Source of the DNA: VRUE01 sp963730315
Lineage (GTDB): Bacteria; Actinomycetota; Thermoleophilia; Solirubrobacterales; 70-9
NCBI GenBank assembly: GCA_963730315.1
Contig: CAVSRD010000019.1
Span: 124,001 to 188,000 of the forward strand
DNA length: 64,000 nucleotides
Direction: 5' to 3'
Of this stretch, positions 41,944 to 50,107 are shown piece by piece (position 1 is the stretch's first letter; each line of letters starts with the position of its first letter). The position numbers were made by a program, and so were the translations under genes. The notes below the pieces were generated by a model that ran no database searches, had not been told where the DNA came from, and was given only the letters and a program-made list of their open reading frames with translations.

Positions 41944-43726
41944 ATGCGAGCCCGGCGGCTGAGGCGCCAGCGCGCCGGCGCTCTGGCGGCGGTCGCCATC
42001 GCCTCAGCAGCTTTCGCGGTTCTCGCCTTCGGCACGGATCTGCTGCGCCGCCAGGAGCTGAGCAGCGTCGATGCTCGCTTTTCGATTCGCGGCACCCGGG
42101 CCGTGCCCAACGATCTGGCGGTTGTGAAAATCGATGCCCCGACCTTTCGCCAGCTTGGCAAGACTCGGCCGTTCCCCGCCACCTGCACGCCCAGCTGATC
42201 GATCGCCTGCGCCGTGACGGCGCGAAGGCAATCGCCTATGACATTCAGTTCACCGAGCCCACCACTCGCCGCGAGGACGATGCCCTAATCGAGGCGGTGG
42301 CCAGGGCCCACGGCCGGATAATCCTCTCGACCACCGAGGCCGACGTCCAAGGCCGCACCGGCGTCCTCGGTGGCGGCGACATCCTGCGGCGCATCGGGCG
42401 CGCGCCGGCAGTGCGGTCGTCAAACCCGACCCCGACGGGGCGCTGCGGAGGATCCCAGTCTCCCACGGCGGGCTGGTGGGCTTCGCCGTGGCAACGGTCG
42501 AAACGGCGACGAGGCGCAAGGTATCGGGCGCGCGGCCTGCCGACGAGCACTGGCCTGGATCGACTATCGCGGACCTCCCGGGACGATTCCGACCTTCTCC
42601 TTCTCGCGAGTCTTGCGAGGGCGGGTGCCGGCGAGCGAGTTCCGCGACAAGGTCGTCATCGTCGGCGCCGGGGCACCTTCGCTTCAGGACACCCACACAA
42701 CACCGACTTCCGGCGAAATGGTGATGTCGGGCGCAGAGGTCGAGGCAAATGCGATCTGGACGGCACAACATGGCTTCCCGCTTCATTCTGCGCCCCTGGC
42801 CCTCGATCTGCTGGTGATCCTGCTGATGGCCCTCGCTCCACCCTTGGCGAGCTGGCGGCAAAGACCCTCGCGGCCCTGGCGCTCGCACTCGGCCTCGCGG
42901 CCCTCTACCTCATCGCCGCCCAACTCGCCTTCGACGCCGGGCGCATCCTCACGGTCGTCTACCCGATTGGTGCCCTGGCCCTCTCAGCGGTCGGGGCGCT
43001 GGCGGTGACGACGGCGATCACCGCCTTCGAACGCCGATGGGTCCATGACACCTTCACGCGCTTTGTGCCCGAGGCTGTCGTCGAGGACGTCCTTGCCCGC
43101 ACCGATGAGAACTACCGCCTCGGCGCCGTGCGCTGCGTTGGCACCGTGATGTTCAGCGATCTGCGCGGCTTCACCTCCTTCTCAGAGCGCCATGAGCCCG
43201 ACCGGGTCGCCGAATGCCTTAACCGCTATCTGACGGAGATGAGCGAGGCGATCAGGGATCACGGCGGCACGCTCGTCAGCTACATGGCGGATGGGATCTT
43301 GGCGGTCTTCGGGATGCCGATCGACCAGCCCGACCACGCCGATCGCGCCCTGGCAACGAGCCGCGAGATGCTCTCCGAGCGTCTACCGCGATTCAACAAG
43401 TGGATCCGCGAGCAGGGGCTCGGCGAGGGTTTTCGGATGGGGATCGGCCTGAACAGTGGCGAGGTCATGTCGGGGCAGTTCGGATCGGAGTGGCGCATGG
43501 AGTACGCCGCAGTCGGGGACACAACGAACGCAGCGGCCCGGATTGAGGAAATGACCAAGGGAACCCCGTACTCCATATTCATCGCTGAGTCGACCAGGAG
43601 TCCCAGCACAGCGGACAGGATGGACTGTCCTACGTCGATGAGATGCCCGTGCGCGGGCGTGAGGCTCCGATCAGAATCTGGACCCTTTCCTCAATCCAAG
43701 AGCCGCCCAACGGAGACGCGGCCTGA
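41944..43726 (+). pseudogene. CHASE2 sensor adenylate cyclase, several frameshifts
   Basis: From ATG 41944: a transmembrane helix, a CHASE2 extracytoplasmic domain (Val-Asp-Ala-Arg-Phe, Ala-Ile-Ala-Tyr-Asp-Ile-Gln-Phe, Phe-Arg-Asp-Lys-Val-Val-Ile-Val-Gly), two or three further helices, and a class III cyclase (Met-Phe-Ser-Asp-Leu-Arg-Gly-Phe; Asp-Gly-Ile-Leu-Ala-Val-Phe-Gly; Gly-Asp-Thr-Thr-Asn-Ala-Ala-Ala-Arg). Frame changes lie near 42180, 42410, 42530, 42850 and 43600. The end is TGA 43724. The cyclase core (about 42860-43590) is uninterrupted and keeps both metal Asp. Confidence 0.8.
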
Positions 43727-43842
43727 GCGGCTTGGCCCTGCCTCGACGGTGCCAACGGCATCGCTGAACTCGATCGAGGCAACTCATCCGCACGAGCCAA
43801 ATCAGGACACCCTGGTGAAGTTCAAGCTCGGCCAGGTTGGGA

Positions 43843-44539
43843 TCACGACTGCGAAGACGAGCCCGCGGCAGCCGACGAGGTAGGGAGTTGGCCACGAGAT
43901 GGCGAGGTGGGCAACAGCGCCGCCTGAGCCCGTCCGGTCGCCCCCGATGCCGTCGCCAGGGCCTCGCTTGCTTCTTTCTTGGCTTCATCCAGCTCGCCGC
44001 CCAACAGGTTTATTCGATCAGCTGTACCGCCGTACACCCCCCAGCCTCGGCCAGCGTCGCCGCCGCGGCGGCGTCCGCTCGCGCGGCTGGCTCGCCTTTC
44101 TTCGCCACGAGCTCGGCCAGAAGGCATACGTCACAGGCGACATCGAGCAGGCTCAGAGGGCCTCGCTGGTCCCGGTCAGGGCGTCGCGGATCTCCAGGTC
44201 GCGATCCTGGCTGGCACCGGCCGGCGGCGTCCCCTCGCTGCTGGCGGGCCTCGGAAGCGTCGCCATCGCCTGCTCGTAGGCTTCGGCGTTCAGCGAGGCG
44301 AGGGCCAGGGCGCGACGGCGCAGGGAGTCGGCCTGCGCCGCGGCGGCAACGGCAGACTCCATTGCCTTCCCCGAGCGACGCGCCGACTTGGCGGTAAGCG
44401 CCGCGGCGAGTGCGACGGAGAGCCCGGCGACCGACGAGGCCGCCGGGCTCACCGCTTCGCTGGCGAGGTCATCGAGAAGCTCGCCGAGCAAGGCCTCGAG
44501 GCGGTCCTCCCGCATCCATGGCGCCCGTTCAGACGTCAT
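43843..44539 (-). pseudogene. Cyclodeaminase-like (FTCD_C) protein, frameshifted
   Basis: From ATG 44539 the sequence has Leu-Leu-Asp-Asp-Leu-Ala-Ser-Glu, Ser-Val-Ala-Gly-Leu-Ser-Val-Ala-Leu-Ala-Ala-Ala-Leu and Leu-Asn-Ala-Glu-Ala-Tyr, the start of the formiminotetrahydrofolate cyclodeaminase fold. Near 44155 the helical C-terminal part (Asp-Arg-Ile-Asn-Leu-Leu-Gly-Gly) continues in another frame. The end is uncertain. It follows two short genes and an ECF sigma factor on the same strand. Confidence 0.6.
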
Positions 44540-44652
44540 CCTCGCAGGGATCCTCAGCTGCGCCGAGCCGCTCCCGAAGCGCATCGAGGGGACCGTCGCT
44601 GGGACTCGTCGGTGGTCTCAGCGAGCGACTTCTCCATCGCCTTCATCACAGC
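44540..44652 (-). pseudogene. Short acidic gene with one frameshift
   Basis: ATG 44652 opens Lys-Ala-Met-Glu-Lys-Ser-Leu-Ala-Glu-Thr-Thr-Asp-Glu-Ser. After about 16 codons the next frame continues Asp-Gly-Pro-Leu-Asp-Ala-Leu-Arg-Glu-Arg-Leu-Gly to a TGA at the start of the cyclodeaminase-like gene. About 38 residues if one base is corrected. The function is unknown. Confidence 0.4.
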
Positions 44653-44807
44653 CCTGCGTAGGCGCCATCGCGGGAGGCGCGCTCGACGATCCCATCGATC
44701 TCCGAGTGCATCCGCGGCAGCTCCTTGGCCGCCTCGACCCAGGCAGCGGGAGCCGGAGCGAGCGCTTCCAGCAGTCTGGCGAGTTCGTTCTCGTTGGGAT
44801 GAGTCAC
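44646..44807 (-). CDS. Short helical protein after the ECF sigma gene
   Basis: This 53-aa frame from GTG 44807 contains Asn-Glu-Leu-Ala-Arg-Leu-Leu-Glu-Ala-Leu, Ala-Trp-Val-Glu-Ala-Ala-Lys-Glu-Leu-Pro and an acidic end. It sits 31 bases behind the sigma factor, the usual place of an anti-sigma or partner protein, but it has no membrane segment or zinc motif. The role is open. Confidence 0.55.
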   Translation of the reverse strand: MTHPNENELARLLEALAPAPAAWVEAAKELPRMHSEIDGIVERASRDGAYAGL

Positions 44808-44838
44808 CTGGCCTCTTTTTCCCCGGACGGCTTGGGCG

Positions 44839-45417
44839 TCAATTATCTTCCTCCTCAACCAGGACGCGAAGCTTCTCGAGCCCACGCGAGACCCGGCTTG
44901 CGATCGTACCCGGAGGGAGATCCAGCTCTGCGGCGATCTGGCGGTAGCTCTCACCGCGGGCAAAGAAGCGATCGAGGATCTCTCGGTTGGGCTCTGGCAA
45001 CCGGCCGAGCACCTGCTGCACCCACAGCGCGGCGTCGATCTCGGCCAGCGCATCCTCGGCCGCCTCGGGCTCGGGGATCTGCTCAAGGCCAACCTGCGGC
45101 CTGCGTCCGCGCAGCCGATCGAGTGCCAGCCGGCGGGCGAGCTGGCCGATCCAGGCGCGGAGCGCACCGGGGTTTTGAAGCTGGCCGAGCCGCTCGTAGG
45201 TGCGCGCGAAGACCTCCTGGAAGAGATCCTCGGCGTCATGTTCCCAAGCCGGAAGCCGCGCACCGCGATCGCGTAGACATAGCTCGAGTAGCGATCGACG
45301 AGCTGGTTCCAGGCTCGCTGATCGCCCTCCCGGCAGAGCGCCACCAGCCGGGCATCCTCCGCCGAGGTCGCATCTCGGGCTGTCAGTTCTCCCCCCAGGC
45401 CCAGCCGGGGGTTGACT
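44839..45417 (-). pseudogene. ECF sigma factor, one frameshift
   Basis: Region 2 starts in one frame (Leu-Cys-Arg-Glu-Gly-Asp-Gln-Arg-Ala-Trp...Tyr-Ser-Ser-Tyr-Val-Tyr-Ala-Ile-Ala) and continues after about 45245 in another (Asp-Ala-Glu-Asp-Leu-Phe-Gln-Glu-Val-Phe). Region 4 (Leu-Pro-Glu-Pro-Asn-Arg-Glu-Ile-Leu, Gly-Glu-Ser-Tyr-Arg-Gln-Ile-Ala, Gly-Thr-Ile-Ala-Ser-Arg-Val) follows intact to 44839. One base change restores a sigma factor of about 185 aa. The start is not clear. Confidence 0.78.
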
Positions 45418-45420
45418 CAC

Positions 45421-45892
45421 ATCTCCTCTCCTCCCCCGTCAAGGCGTGCGACAGCATGGTCCTCGCCAGGCCGCACGGCAAGGGCGGGTGGCAATCCCCT
45501 CTGGCGGGCATGTCAGAGCCAGGACGCAGCAGTTGCTGAACGTCGAGCCGGCCAGGTTGCACCGCCCGTAAGCACCGCGCCCGCCCCTGCCGCCTTCCTC
45601 GCCGTCGAAGATGGGCGTGGTCGAAGGCTGGACTGCCGGTCCGACTGCCTTCATGCGTCCCCCTTGGATTCCCGCCTTAACAAGATAACGCGATCGGCTC
45701 CCCGATTCATCTGGTAGCGGCTCTGACAACGCCTGCAGTCGCCTGGAGCTGGTTGAGGATCCAGGCCAGATTGTTGAACCCTCAGGACACGCGGACGCCC
45801 GGCGTGCGCCGGGCGTCCGGAATCACAGGCGCCTCTCCATTGACCTTAAGGACGCCTGATCACCCCTGCTGACTACATACTGTGCCCGCGAC
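45421..45892. other. Non-coding stretch with a strong hairpin
   Basis: No gene is seen. The only clear structure is the hairpin at 45792-45819. Confidence 0.6.
45792..45819. terminator. Hairpin with perfect 13-bp arms
   Basis: CGGACGCCCGGCG and CGCCGGGCGTCCG flank a two-base TG centre. It lies 73 bases past the stop of the minus-strand secreted gene (45893). The stem is exceptionally stable but has no T-run, so it may stall polymerase, protect the mRNA end or be a protein site. Confidence 0.55.
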
Positions 45893-46450
45893 TCAGGGAT
45901 CTTCGAAGTAGGCGCAGTATCCGTCCGTTTCGCCACGTATCAGCTGGTGCTTGCCGTGGAACTCGATCCCTTCTTCACCGAACACCGTCAGCCCCGCGTC
46001 TTGCAGGACGACACCGAGCCCAGGCACGGTGAGGATGAACCGCAGCCCCGAGATCCATAGAGGCGCCCCGCTGGCCGGATCGAGTTTGACGGTGAGCCCC
46101 TGGTGGCCGGTCGCCGTCTTTCCGTTTTCTGGGTTTGTGATCGTTGCGATGCGCGGCGCGTGAATCACCCAGCTGATCAAATCGCCTTCGTCGTCGTATT
46201 TTTTGACCGTGATGTTTTTACCGGTGGCGTGCTCGTCGAGCGGCAGTCCTGGGCAGGTTTCGTCTATGAATTCCTGGTCAACTGACTCGACGGTCGTCTC
46301 GAGCGTGACCGCCTGAGCGTTTGCGGCGAAGGCGAGCGGCAGGGCGATCGCGCAGGCCAAGACCGCCAGCTTCTTGACCAGCCCACGGGGATGGGCAGGG
46401 CGCAGAGCACCGCGAGCAGGTGCGGGGTTGGGGGATGGGTGCTGGGACAT
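45893..46450 (-). CDS. Secreted protein of unknown function
   Basis: From ATG 46450 (ribosome-binding site GAGGAGG) this is 185 aa. A long basic n-region (about 25 residues), a hydrophobic helix and Ala-Asn-Ala-Gln-Ala form a signal peptide. The mature 140 residues alternate beta strands (Ile-Thr-Val-Lys-Lys-Tyr-Asp, Val-Leu-Gln-Asp-Ala-Gly-Leu-Thr-Val-Phe), with two Cys. No family is recognised. It is one of the few intact genes in the left two thirds of the element. The frame is open to 46591 but lacks signal character there. Confidence 0.75.
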   Translation of the reverse strand: MSQHPSPNPAPARGALRPAHPRGLVKKLAVLACAIALPLAFAANAQAVTLETTVESVDQEFIDETCPGLPLDEHATGKNITVKKYDDEGDLISWVIHAPRIATITNPENGKTATGHQGLTVKLDPASGAPLWISGLRFILTVPGLGVVLQDAGLTVFGEEGIEFHGKHQLIRGETDGYCAYFEDP

Positions 46451-46849
46451 CGTTTTCCTCCTCGGTTGGGGGTGGTCTTGATCGGCCATCTCCCGCCGCG
46501 CTTGCCTACGCCCACTCAGGCGCAAGGCCGAACTTGGTCTCTGAAGTGGCGATTGGTGACCCGTTCGATCTCTGGACGAGGCAGCGGCCACTTTTCTTCC
46601 CGGCGCTTCAGGTCAATCGCGGGGCCGCTGGCCGAACCGCTCGCGACCTCGCTTGATCCCAAGCGCCCACACAGTCGCTGAGCGAATATGTCGCTGGGCC
46701 CACGGAAGCGCTTTCCGCGGATTCCTCTGGTTTCCGAATATCGCGAGGTAGCTGGACGGGGGTCGAGGGCCTCGGAGAGAGCCTTCCCTTTCGCTGGGGT
46801 CGCCAACGTCTTCCGCAGACCAGGTAGCGTCGAGCCAACCAGCAGATCA

Positions 46850-47006
46850 TCGCCTGATCCCCAGCGCCACCTTCCTCGCCCTGCTCGCCGGCTCCCTTGC
46901 CCTGCTCGCACTGCCCGGCTCACCGGCCAAGGCGATCGATTACGACTGCGCGGACTTCGCCAACCAAGCCGAAGCACAAAGGCATTACCCCCAGGCGACG
47001 GCATGA
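46850..47006 (+). pseudogene. Truncated excalibur-domain protein
   Basis: The frame encodes a hydrophobic signal-like stretch (Leu-Leu-Ala-Gly-Ser-Leu-Ala-Leu-Leu) and then Asp-Tyr-Asp-Cys-Ala-Asp-Phe-Ala-Asn-Gln-Ala-Glu-Ala-Gln, the beginning of an excalibur calcium-binding domain. It stops at TGA 47004, before the Asp-x-Asp-x-Asp-Gly loop and second Cys. No normal start precedes it. The truncation point lies about 30 bases before dispersed repeat copy B. The rest of 46451-47363 shows no gene. Confidence 0.5.
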
Positions 47007-47038
47007 GCCCGTCATTCCGCTCTGCAATGGGAATTTGG

Positions 47039-47120
47039 CGGCTATATCTCGCGGGGGGAGAAATGTTATGGCGCGGGGTGTCGCTCCCGACAAGGTCTTC
47101 GATGACCTAGGTGCCCCCCT
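47039..47120. repeat. Dispersed repeat copy B (about 80 bp)
   Basis: Diverged match of 38141-38222 (GGGGGGAGAAA, GTTATGGCGCGGG, GATGACCTAGGTGCCCCCC). It follows the truncated excalibur frame and may have contributed to its loss. Confidence 0.5.
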
Positions 47121-47363
47121 CTCCTATCCCCCCGCTCTCCCCAGCCTAGGGGTTGGATTCGGGTTGGTTGTCGAGAAGAAGAAGGGCGAACAGCTCAGCG
47201 TGGCCGAGGGGCGCTCCCACGACTTCTCTCTCGCAGGCACTAAGGTCTCTCCGGGGCTCTCTCGCCGGCTCAGGCCACTTGCAACGTTTTCGTTACGGTA
47301 GCCCCCCTAAGTTGCCGAAACCTGTCCGTTCTGGGGTGGCTTGGGGATGTCCGGCCTCCCCCC

Positions 47364-47678
47364 TCAAAAAGACCGACCCCCCTTCCGCGCGTTGCAGGTA
47401 GCGCAGGCCGGCGCACAGTTGGCCGGGTCCAGTTCGGCCCCGCCCTTCGACACCGGCACGATGTGATCGACCGTGGTCGCCGGGGCGCCGCAGTAGGCGC
47501 AGAAAGGGTTGGCGGCGAGGATCCGCGCTCGCAGCTTTCGCCAGGCACGCGTAGAACCGACACGCTGGCCTCGCGCCTCCCGGCTCTCGCGCTTGCGGCG
47601 GTTGCGTTCCGCTCGGCACTGAGGACACCCGCCCCTCGGAGCCTTTCGGCCGTGTTGGCAGACCCGGAGGAGAGTCAT
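47364..47678 (-). CDS. HNH endonuclease
   Basis: From ATG 47678 this is a 104-aa HNH nuclease: an N-terminal zinc knuckle (Cys-x-His...Cys-x2-Cys), a basic helix, then Cys-x2-Cys-Gly...Asp-His-Ile-Val-Pro-Val-Ser-Lys-Gly-Gly, Asn and Cys-x2-Cys-Asn. This is the small phage HNH layout, with the metal-binding His-Asn-His positions present. The start overlaps the stop of the preceding zinc-ribbon gene (ATGA), placing it last in the replication operon. Confidence 0.88.
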   Translation of the reverse strand: MTLLRVCQHGRKAPRGGCPQCRAERNRRKRESREARGQRVGSTRAWRKLRARILAANPFCAYCGAPATTVDHIVPVSKGGAELDPANCAPACATCNARKGGRSF

Positions 47679-47848
47679 CGCCGCCGCCCCTTCCGATTCC
47701 GGTGGCGGCTCCGGCACTCGACGCAGTGCGGCACGCCGGTCACCTCGACGTTGACCAGCACTCTGCAACCGGGCGTCGGGCAAGGCTTGAGCCCCCACTC
47801 GATCAGCGCTTGGCGAGCGGGCCAGCGGGTCGGCAGTTTCACGGGCAT
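47675..47848 (-). CDS. Small zinc-ribbon protein
   Basis: This 57-aa protein from ATG 47848 has Cys-Pro-x2-Gly-Cys...His-Cys-x2-Cys, a zinc ribbon, between a helix and a very basic tail (Arg-His-Arg-Asn-Arg-Lys-Gly-Arg-Arg-Arg). It starts inside the end of the excisionase-like gene (10-base overlap) and overlaps the HNH start. It is likely a DNA- or RNA-binding accessory of the element. Confidence 0.72.
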   Translation of the reverse strand: MPVKLPTRWPARQALIEWGLKPCPTPGCRVLVNVEVTGVPHCVECRSRHRNRKGRRR

Positions 47849-48114
47849 CGGTCTCCCCCCTCCCGCAGCCAGGCATCCAGCTCCGACTTCCTGGCGATCA
47901 GCGCCGAGCCGTCTTTAGAGACCGGGAGACGGCGAGCGCTGTTGAGCGCGTAGATGCGGCTCGTGCTGCAGTCGAGGTACTCGGCGATCCGGTCGGCACC
48001 CCGGAGCCAGCCATCCTGCACCGGCTCGGCCTGGCGCTCGGCGAGCAGCTCGGCGGCGCGCTCGGCGACCTGCTCGAGCAGCTCGGGCGACAAGTCGATG
48101 GTGAGCGCGGTCAT
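47839..48114 (-). CDS. Excisionase-like DNA-binding protein
   Basis: From ATG 48114 this is 91 aa: an N-terminal helical region, then a winged helix-turn-helix of the MerR/excisionase type (Ile-Ala-Glu-Tyr-Leu-Asp-Cys-Ser-Thr-Ser-Arg-Ile-Tyr-Ala-Leu...Ser-Glu-Leu-Asp-Ala-Trp-Leu). Such proteins direct integrase toward excision. It overlaps genes on both sides (TGATG with the zinc-finger gene upstream). Its integrity contrasts with the broken integrase. Confidence 0.8.
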   Translation of the reverse strand: MTALTIDLSPELLEQVAERAAELLAERQAEPVQDGWLRGADRIAEYLDCSTSRIYALNSARRLPVSKDGSALIARKSELDAWLREGGDRCP

Positions 48115-48281
48115 CAGGCGGTCATCCCGTGCGCGCTGAGGATCTGGCGATAGCGATGGGCGCACCCTGAGTGCATCCAAGCGCCGGCAGCCCTGGCGAT
48201 CGGTTCGCCGCGTCGGATGGGGCGAGAGCAGTTCTTGCAATGGCCGCTGCGCCTCGCGAGCACTTCGGCAGCGGCGGGCAT
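48114..48281 (-). CDS. Small zinc-finger protein
   Basis: From ATG 48281 this is 55 aa with Cys-x2-Cys (His-Cys-Lys-Asn-Cys-Ser-Arg-Pro-Ile) and a later Trp-Met-His-Ser-Gly-Cys-Ala-His, a plausible Cys/His zinc site. Start and stop overlap both neighbours (TGATG), so it is translated with them. The function is unknown. Confidence 0.65.
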   Translation of the reverse strand: MPAAAEVLARRSGHCKNCSRPIRRGEPIARAAGAWMHSGCAHRYRQILSAHGMTA

Positions 48282-48466
48282 CAGTTGCGATCCTTCCGTG
48301 CCCGCAGCAGCGGACACCACTCGTCGTGCGCAAGGGTCACCGAGTAGAGGCCCGGCTTGAACTCAGCCAGCCTCAGGTCCGGCTGGCAGACGCAACCCTG
48401 AGCCTTCGCTGCCCTCAGCGCGGCCTCGCTGGCCTCGGTCTGTAGATCGCGCCGGTTGCTACTCAC
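48281..48466 (-). CDS. Small protein with Cys-x-Cys motif
   Basis: From GTG 48466 this is 61 aa with Gly-Cys-Val-Cys-Gln-Pro-Asp and His-Asp-Glu-Trp-Cys-Pro-Leu, perhaps a zinc site. It is coupled to the next gene by TGATG. It follows the iteron-like region downstream of the replication ATPase gene. No family is recognised. Confidence 0.6.
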   Translation of the reverse strand: MSSNRRDLQTEASEAALRAAKAQGCVCQPDLRLAEFKPGLYSVTLAHDEWCPLLRARKDRN

Positions 48467-48483
48467 GCCGGACCTCCTCGGCG

Positions 48484-48638
48484 AGGTGCTCCGCGCCATC
48501 GGGAGCAGCTCGATGGCTCGGGGGTAGGTGCTCCAAGTGCAGGTGCTCCCCTTTAGGGGCGGGAGCACCTGCACCTGCTACTGCACCTCCCCCGGCGGGG
48601 TAGGTGCTCCGAGGTTCTCCGAGGCGGTGGGAGCACCT
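48484..48638. repeat. Iteron-like array (six AGGTGCTCC units), possible origin
   Basis: AGGTGCTCC occurs at 48484, 48526, 48541 and 48602, and inverted (GGAGCACCT) at 48562 and 48630. The copies at 48541 and 48562 are part of a perfect inverted repeat, GTGCAGGTGCTCCC / GGGAGCACCTGCAC (48537-48574). The array straddles the 3' end of the replication ATPase gene, as origins of plasmid-like elements often do. Confidence 0.6.
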
Positions 48639-50107
48639 TTGCGGATCTCCCAGACGCGGGCGGTTGGGTGTCGGCCGACCTCTCTCGCCTCCTGCCCGGT
48701 ACGCACCCGAAAGATGTCGAGTCGGCCGTTCAGCAGCTCGCTGACGACCTCCTCCCGAGCCCCGATGCCCTGGATGACCTCCTCGGTGCCGTCGGGCTGC
48801 TTGAGCACTCGGCGGACGGCGATCTCCTTCGCGGTCGAGTGGGAGTTCTCGCGTAGCCATGCCTCGACCTCGGCGCCCAGGTCGCGGGCCGGCTCCTCGA
48901 CGACCTCGAAGCCTTCGCCCTCGGTCCAGTCAAGCTCGAGGGTCTGCTTGTGCCAGCGGCTCGACCAGCGCGCCTTCTGGAAGGTGAGGGTCGTCTTGCC
49001 GGGCGCGTGAACCTGGGCGTGCAGCAGCGTGTCGCCAGCGCCCTCCCAGGCACCCGAGACGCTGCCGCCCTTGTTCTCGTGATGAACCAGAAACACCGTC
49101 AGCCGCCGACCTGAGCGCTCCCGAAAGCGATCGACCTCGGCCATGAAGTCACGGACTTGCTGCAACGTCCCCAGCTCCTCCATGCCGACGCGGGTGAGCG
49201 GGCCGACGATCAGCACGTCGACCTGGCGCTCGCCGATCAGGTCGGCGATCTCGGCGGCGTCGGGAAAGCGGAAGTCGGCCCAGGGCCGTTCTAGGACGAG
49301 CAGCCGGCCACCCAGGTCCGAGCCGTTCCAGGCGGCGATCTTCCGCTGCACCTTGTCGCGGAACAGCGGCCGCGGACCCTCGGCCTCGACAAGCAGGACC
49401 GTCGCCGGACGGGTGACCGGAATGCCAAGCCAGGGGTCGGCGGCCGCAAGGTGGACGCCCAGGTCGAGGCCGAGCGTCGTCTTGCTCGCGCCGCCGTCCC
49501 CGTACAACATCACGTCCCCACCCTCCGGGACAACCGCCTCGCCAGCCTCACCGACCAGCGGCTCAGCTCCGGGCTCCTCAACCGCCGCGAACTCCTGCGC
49601 CGTCACGATGGAGGCTGGCTCCGCATTACTCCCGGTCGCACGGATATTGCCGAGCATCTGCTCCGCTCGCCGGGATAGCTCGTGCGGAGCGCCGTCGCGC
49701 TGGTGCACCCACCCCTGGATCTCCTGGCCGGCGCCGAGCAGTCGCCGCAGCAGCGAGTTCTGCTGGACGATCTCCGCGTAGTGCCTGGCGTTGCCGGCGG
49801 CCGGCACCTTGGCGGCCAGCTCGGATACGTAGTGTTTGCCGCCCGCAGCGTCGATCTCCCCGCGGCGTTCCAGCTCGGCATGGACGGTCAGCTCGTCGGC
49901 CGGGCTGGCGGCCGTGTAGAGGTCGCGGACCGCCTTGTAGATCGCCGCGTGCTTGTCGAGATAGAAGTCGGCCGCCCGCAGCTTCACCCCGTCGATCACG
50001 CGCTCCAGCGCCGGCTCAGCGACCAGCATCGCGCCCAGCACCGATTCCTCGGCCTCGATGTTCTGAGGCGGAATCTGTCGAGGCGGCGGGGCGCTAGGCT
50101 GCGTCAT
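48578..50107 (-). CDS. DnaB-N / RepA-like replication ATPase
   Basis: This 509-aa protein has a DnaB N-terminal helical domain (about residues 12-115: Glu-Ala-Glu-Glu-Ser-Val-Leu-Gly-Ala-Met) fused to a RecA-type AAA_25 ATPase (about 185-400) with the variant P-loop Gly-Asp-Gly-Gly-Ala-Ser-Lys-Thr-Thr, Walker B Val-Asp-Val-Leu-Ile-Val-Gly and Val-His-His-Glu-Asn-Lys. The tail is a helical/winged region. It probably unwinds or initiates replication of the element. GTG/ATG starts cluster at 50107, overlapping the XRE gene by 14 bases. Iteron-like repeats sit at its 3' end. Confidence 0.85.
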   Translation of the reverse strand: MTQPSAPPPRQIPPQNIEAEESVLGAMLVAEPALERVIDGVKLRAADFYLDKHAAIYKAVRDLYTAASPADELTVHAELERRGEIDAAGGKHYVSELAAKVPAAGNARHYAEIVQQNSLLRRLLGAGQEIQGWVHQRDGAPHELSRRAEQMLGNIRATGSNAEPASIVTAQEFAAVEEPGAEPLVGEAGEAVVPEGGDVMLYGDGGASKTTLGLDLGVHLAAADPWLGIPVTRPATVLLVEAEGPRPLFRDKVQRKIAAWNGSDLGGRLLVLERPWADFRFPDAAEIADLIGERQVDVLIVGPLTRVGMEELGTLQQVRDFMAEVDRFRERSGRRLTVFLVHHENKGGSVSGAWEGAGDTLLHAQVHAPGKTTLTFQKARWSSRWHKQTLELDWTEGEGFEVVEEPARDLGAEVEAWLRENSHSTAKEIAVRRVLKQPDGTEEVIQGIGAREEVVSELLNGRLDIFRVRTGQEAREVGRHPTARVWEIRKGAPTASENLGAPTPPGEVQ

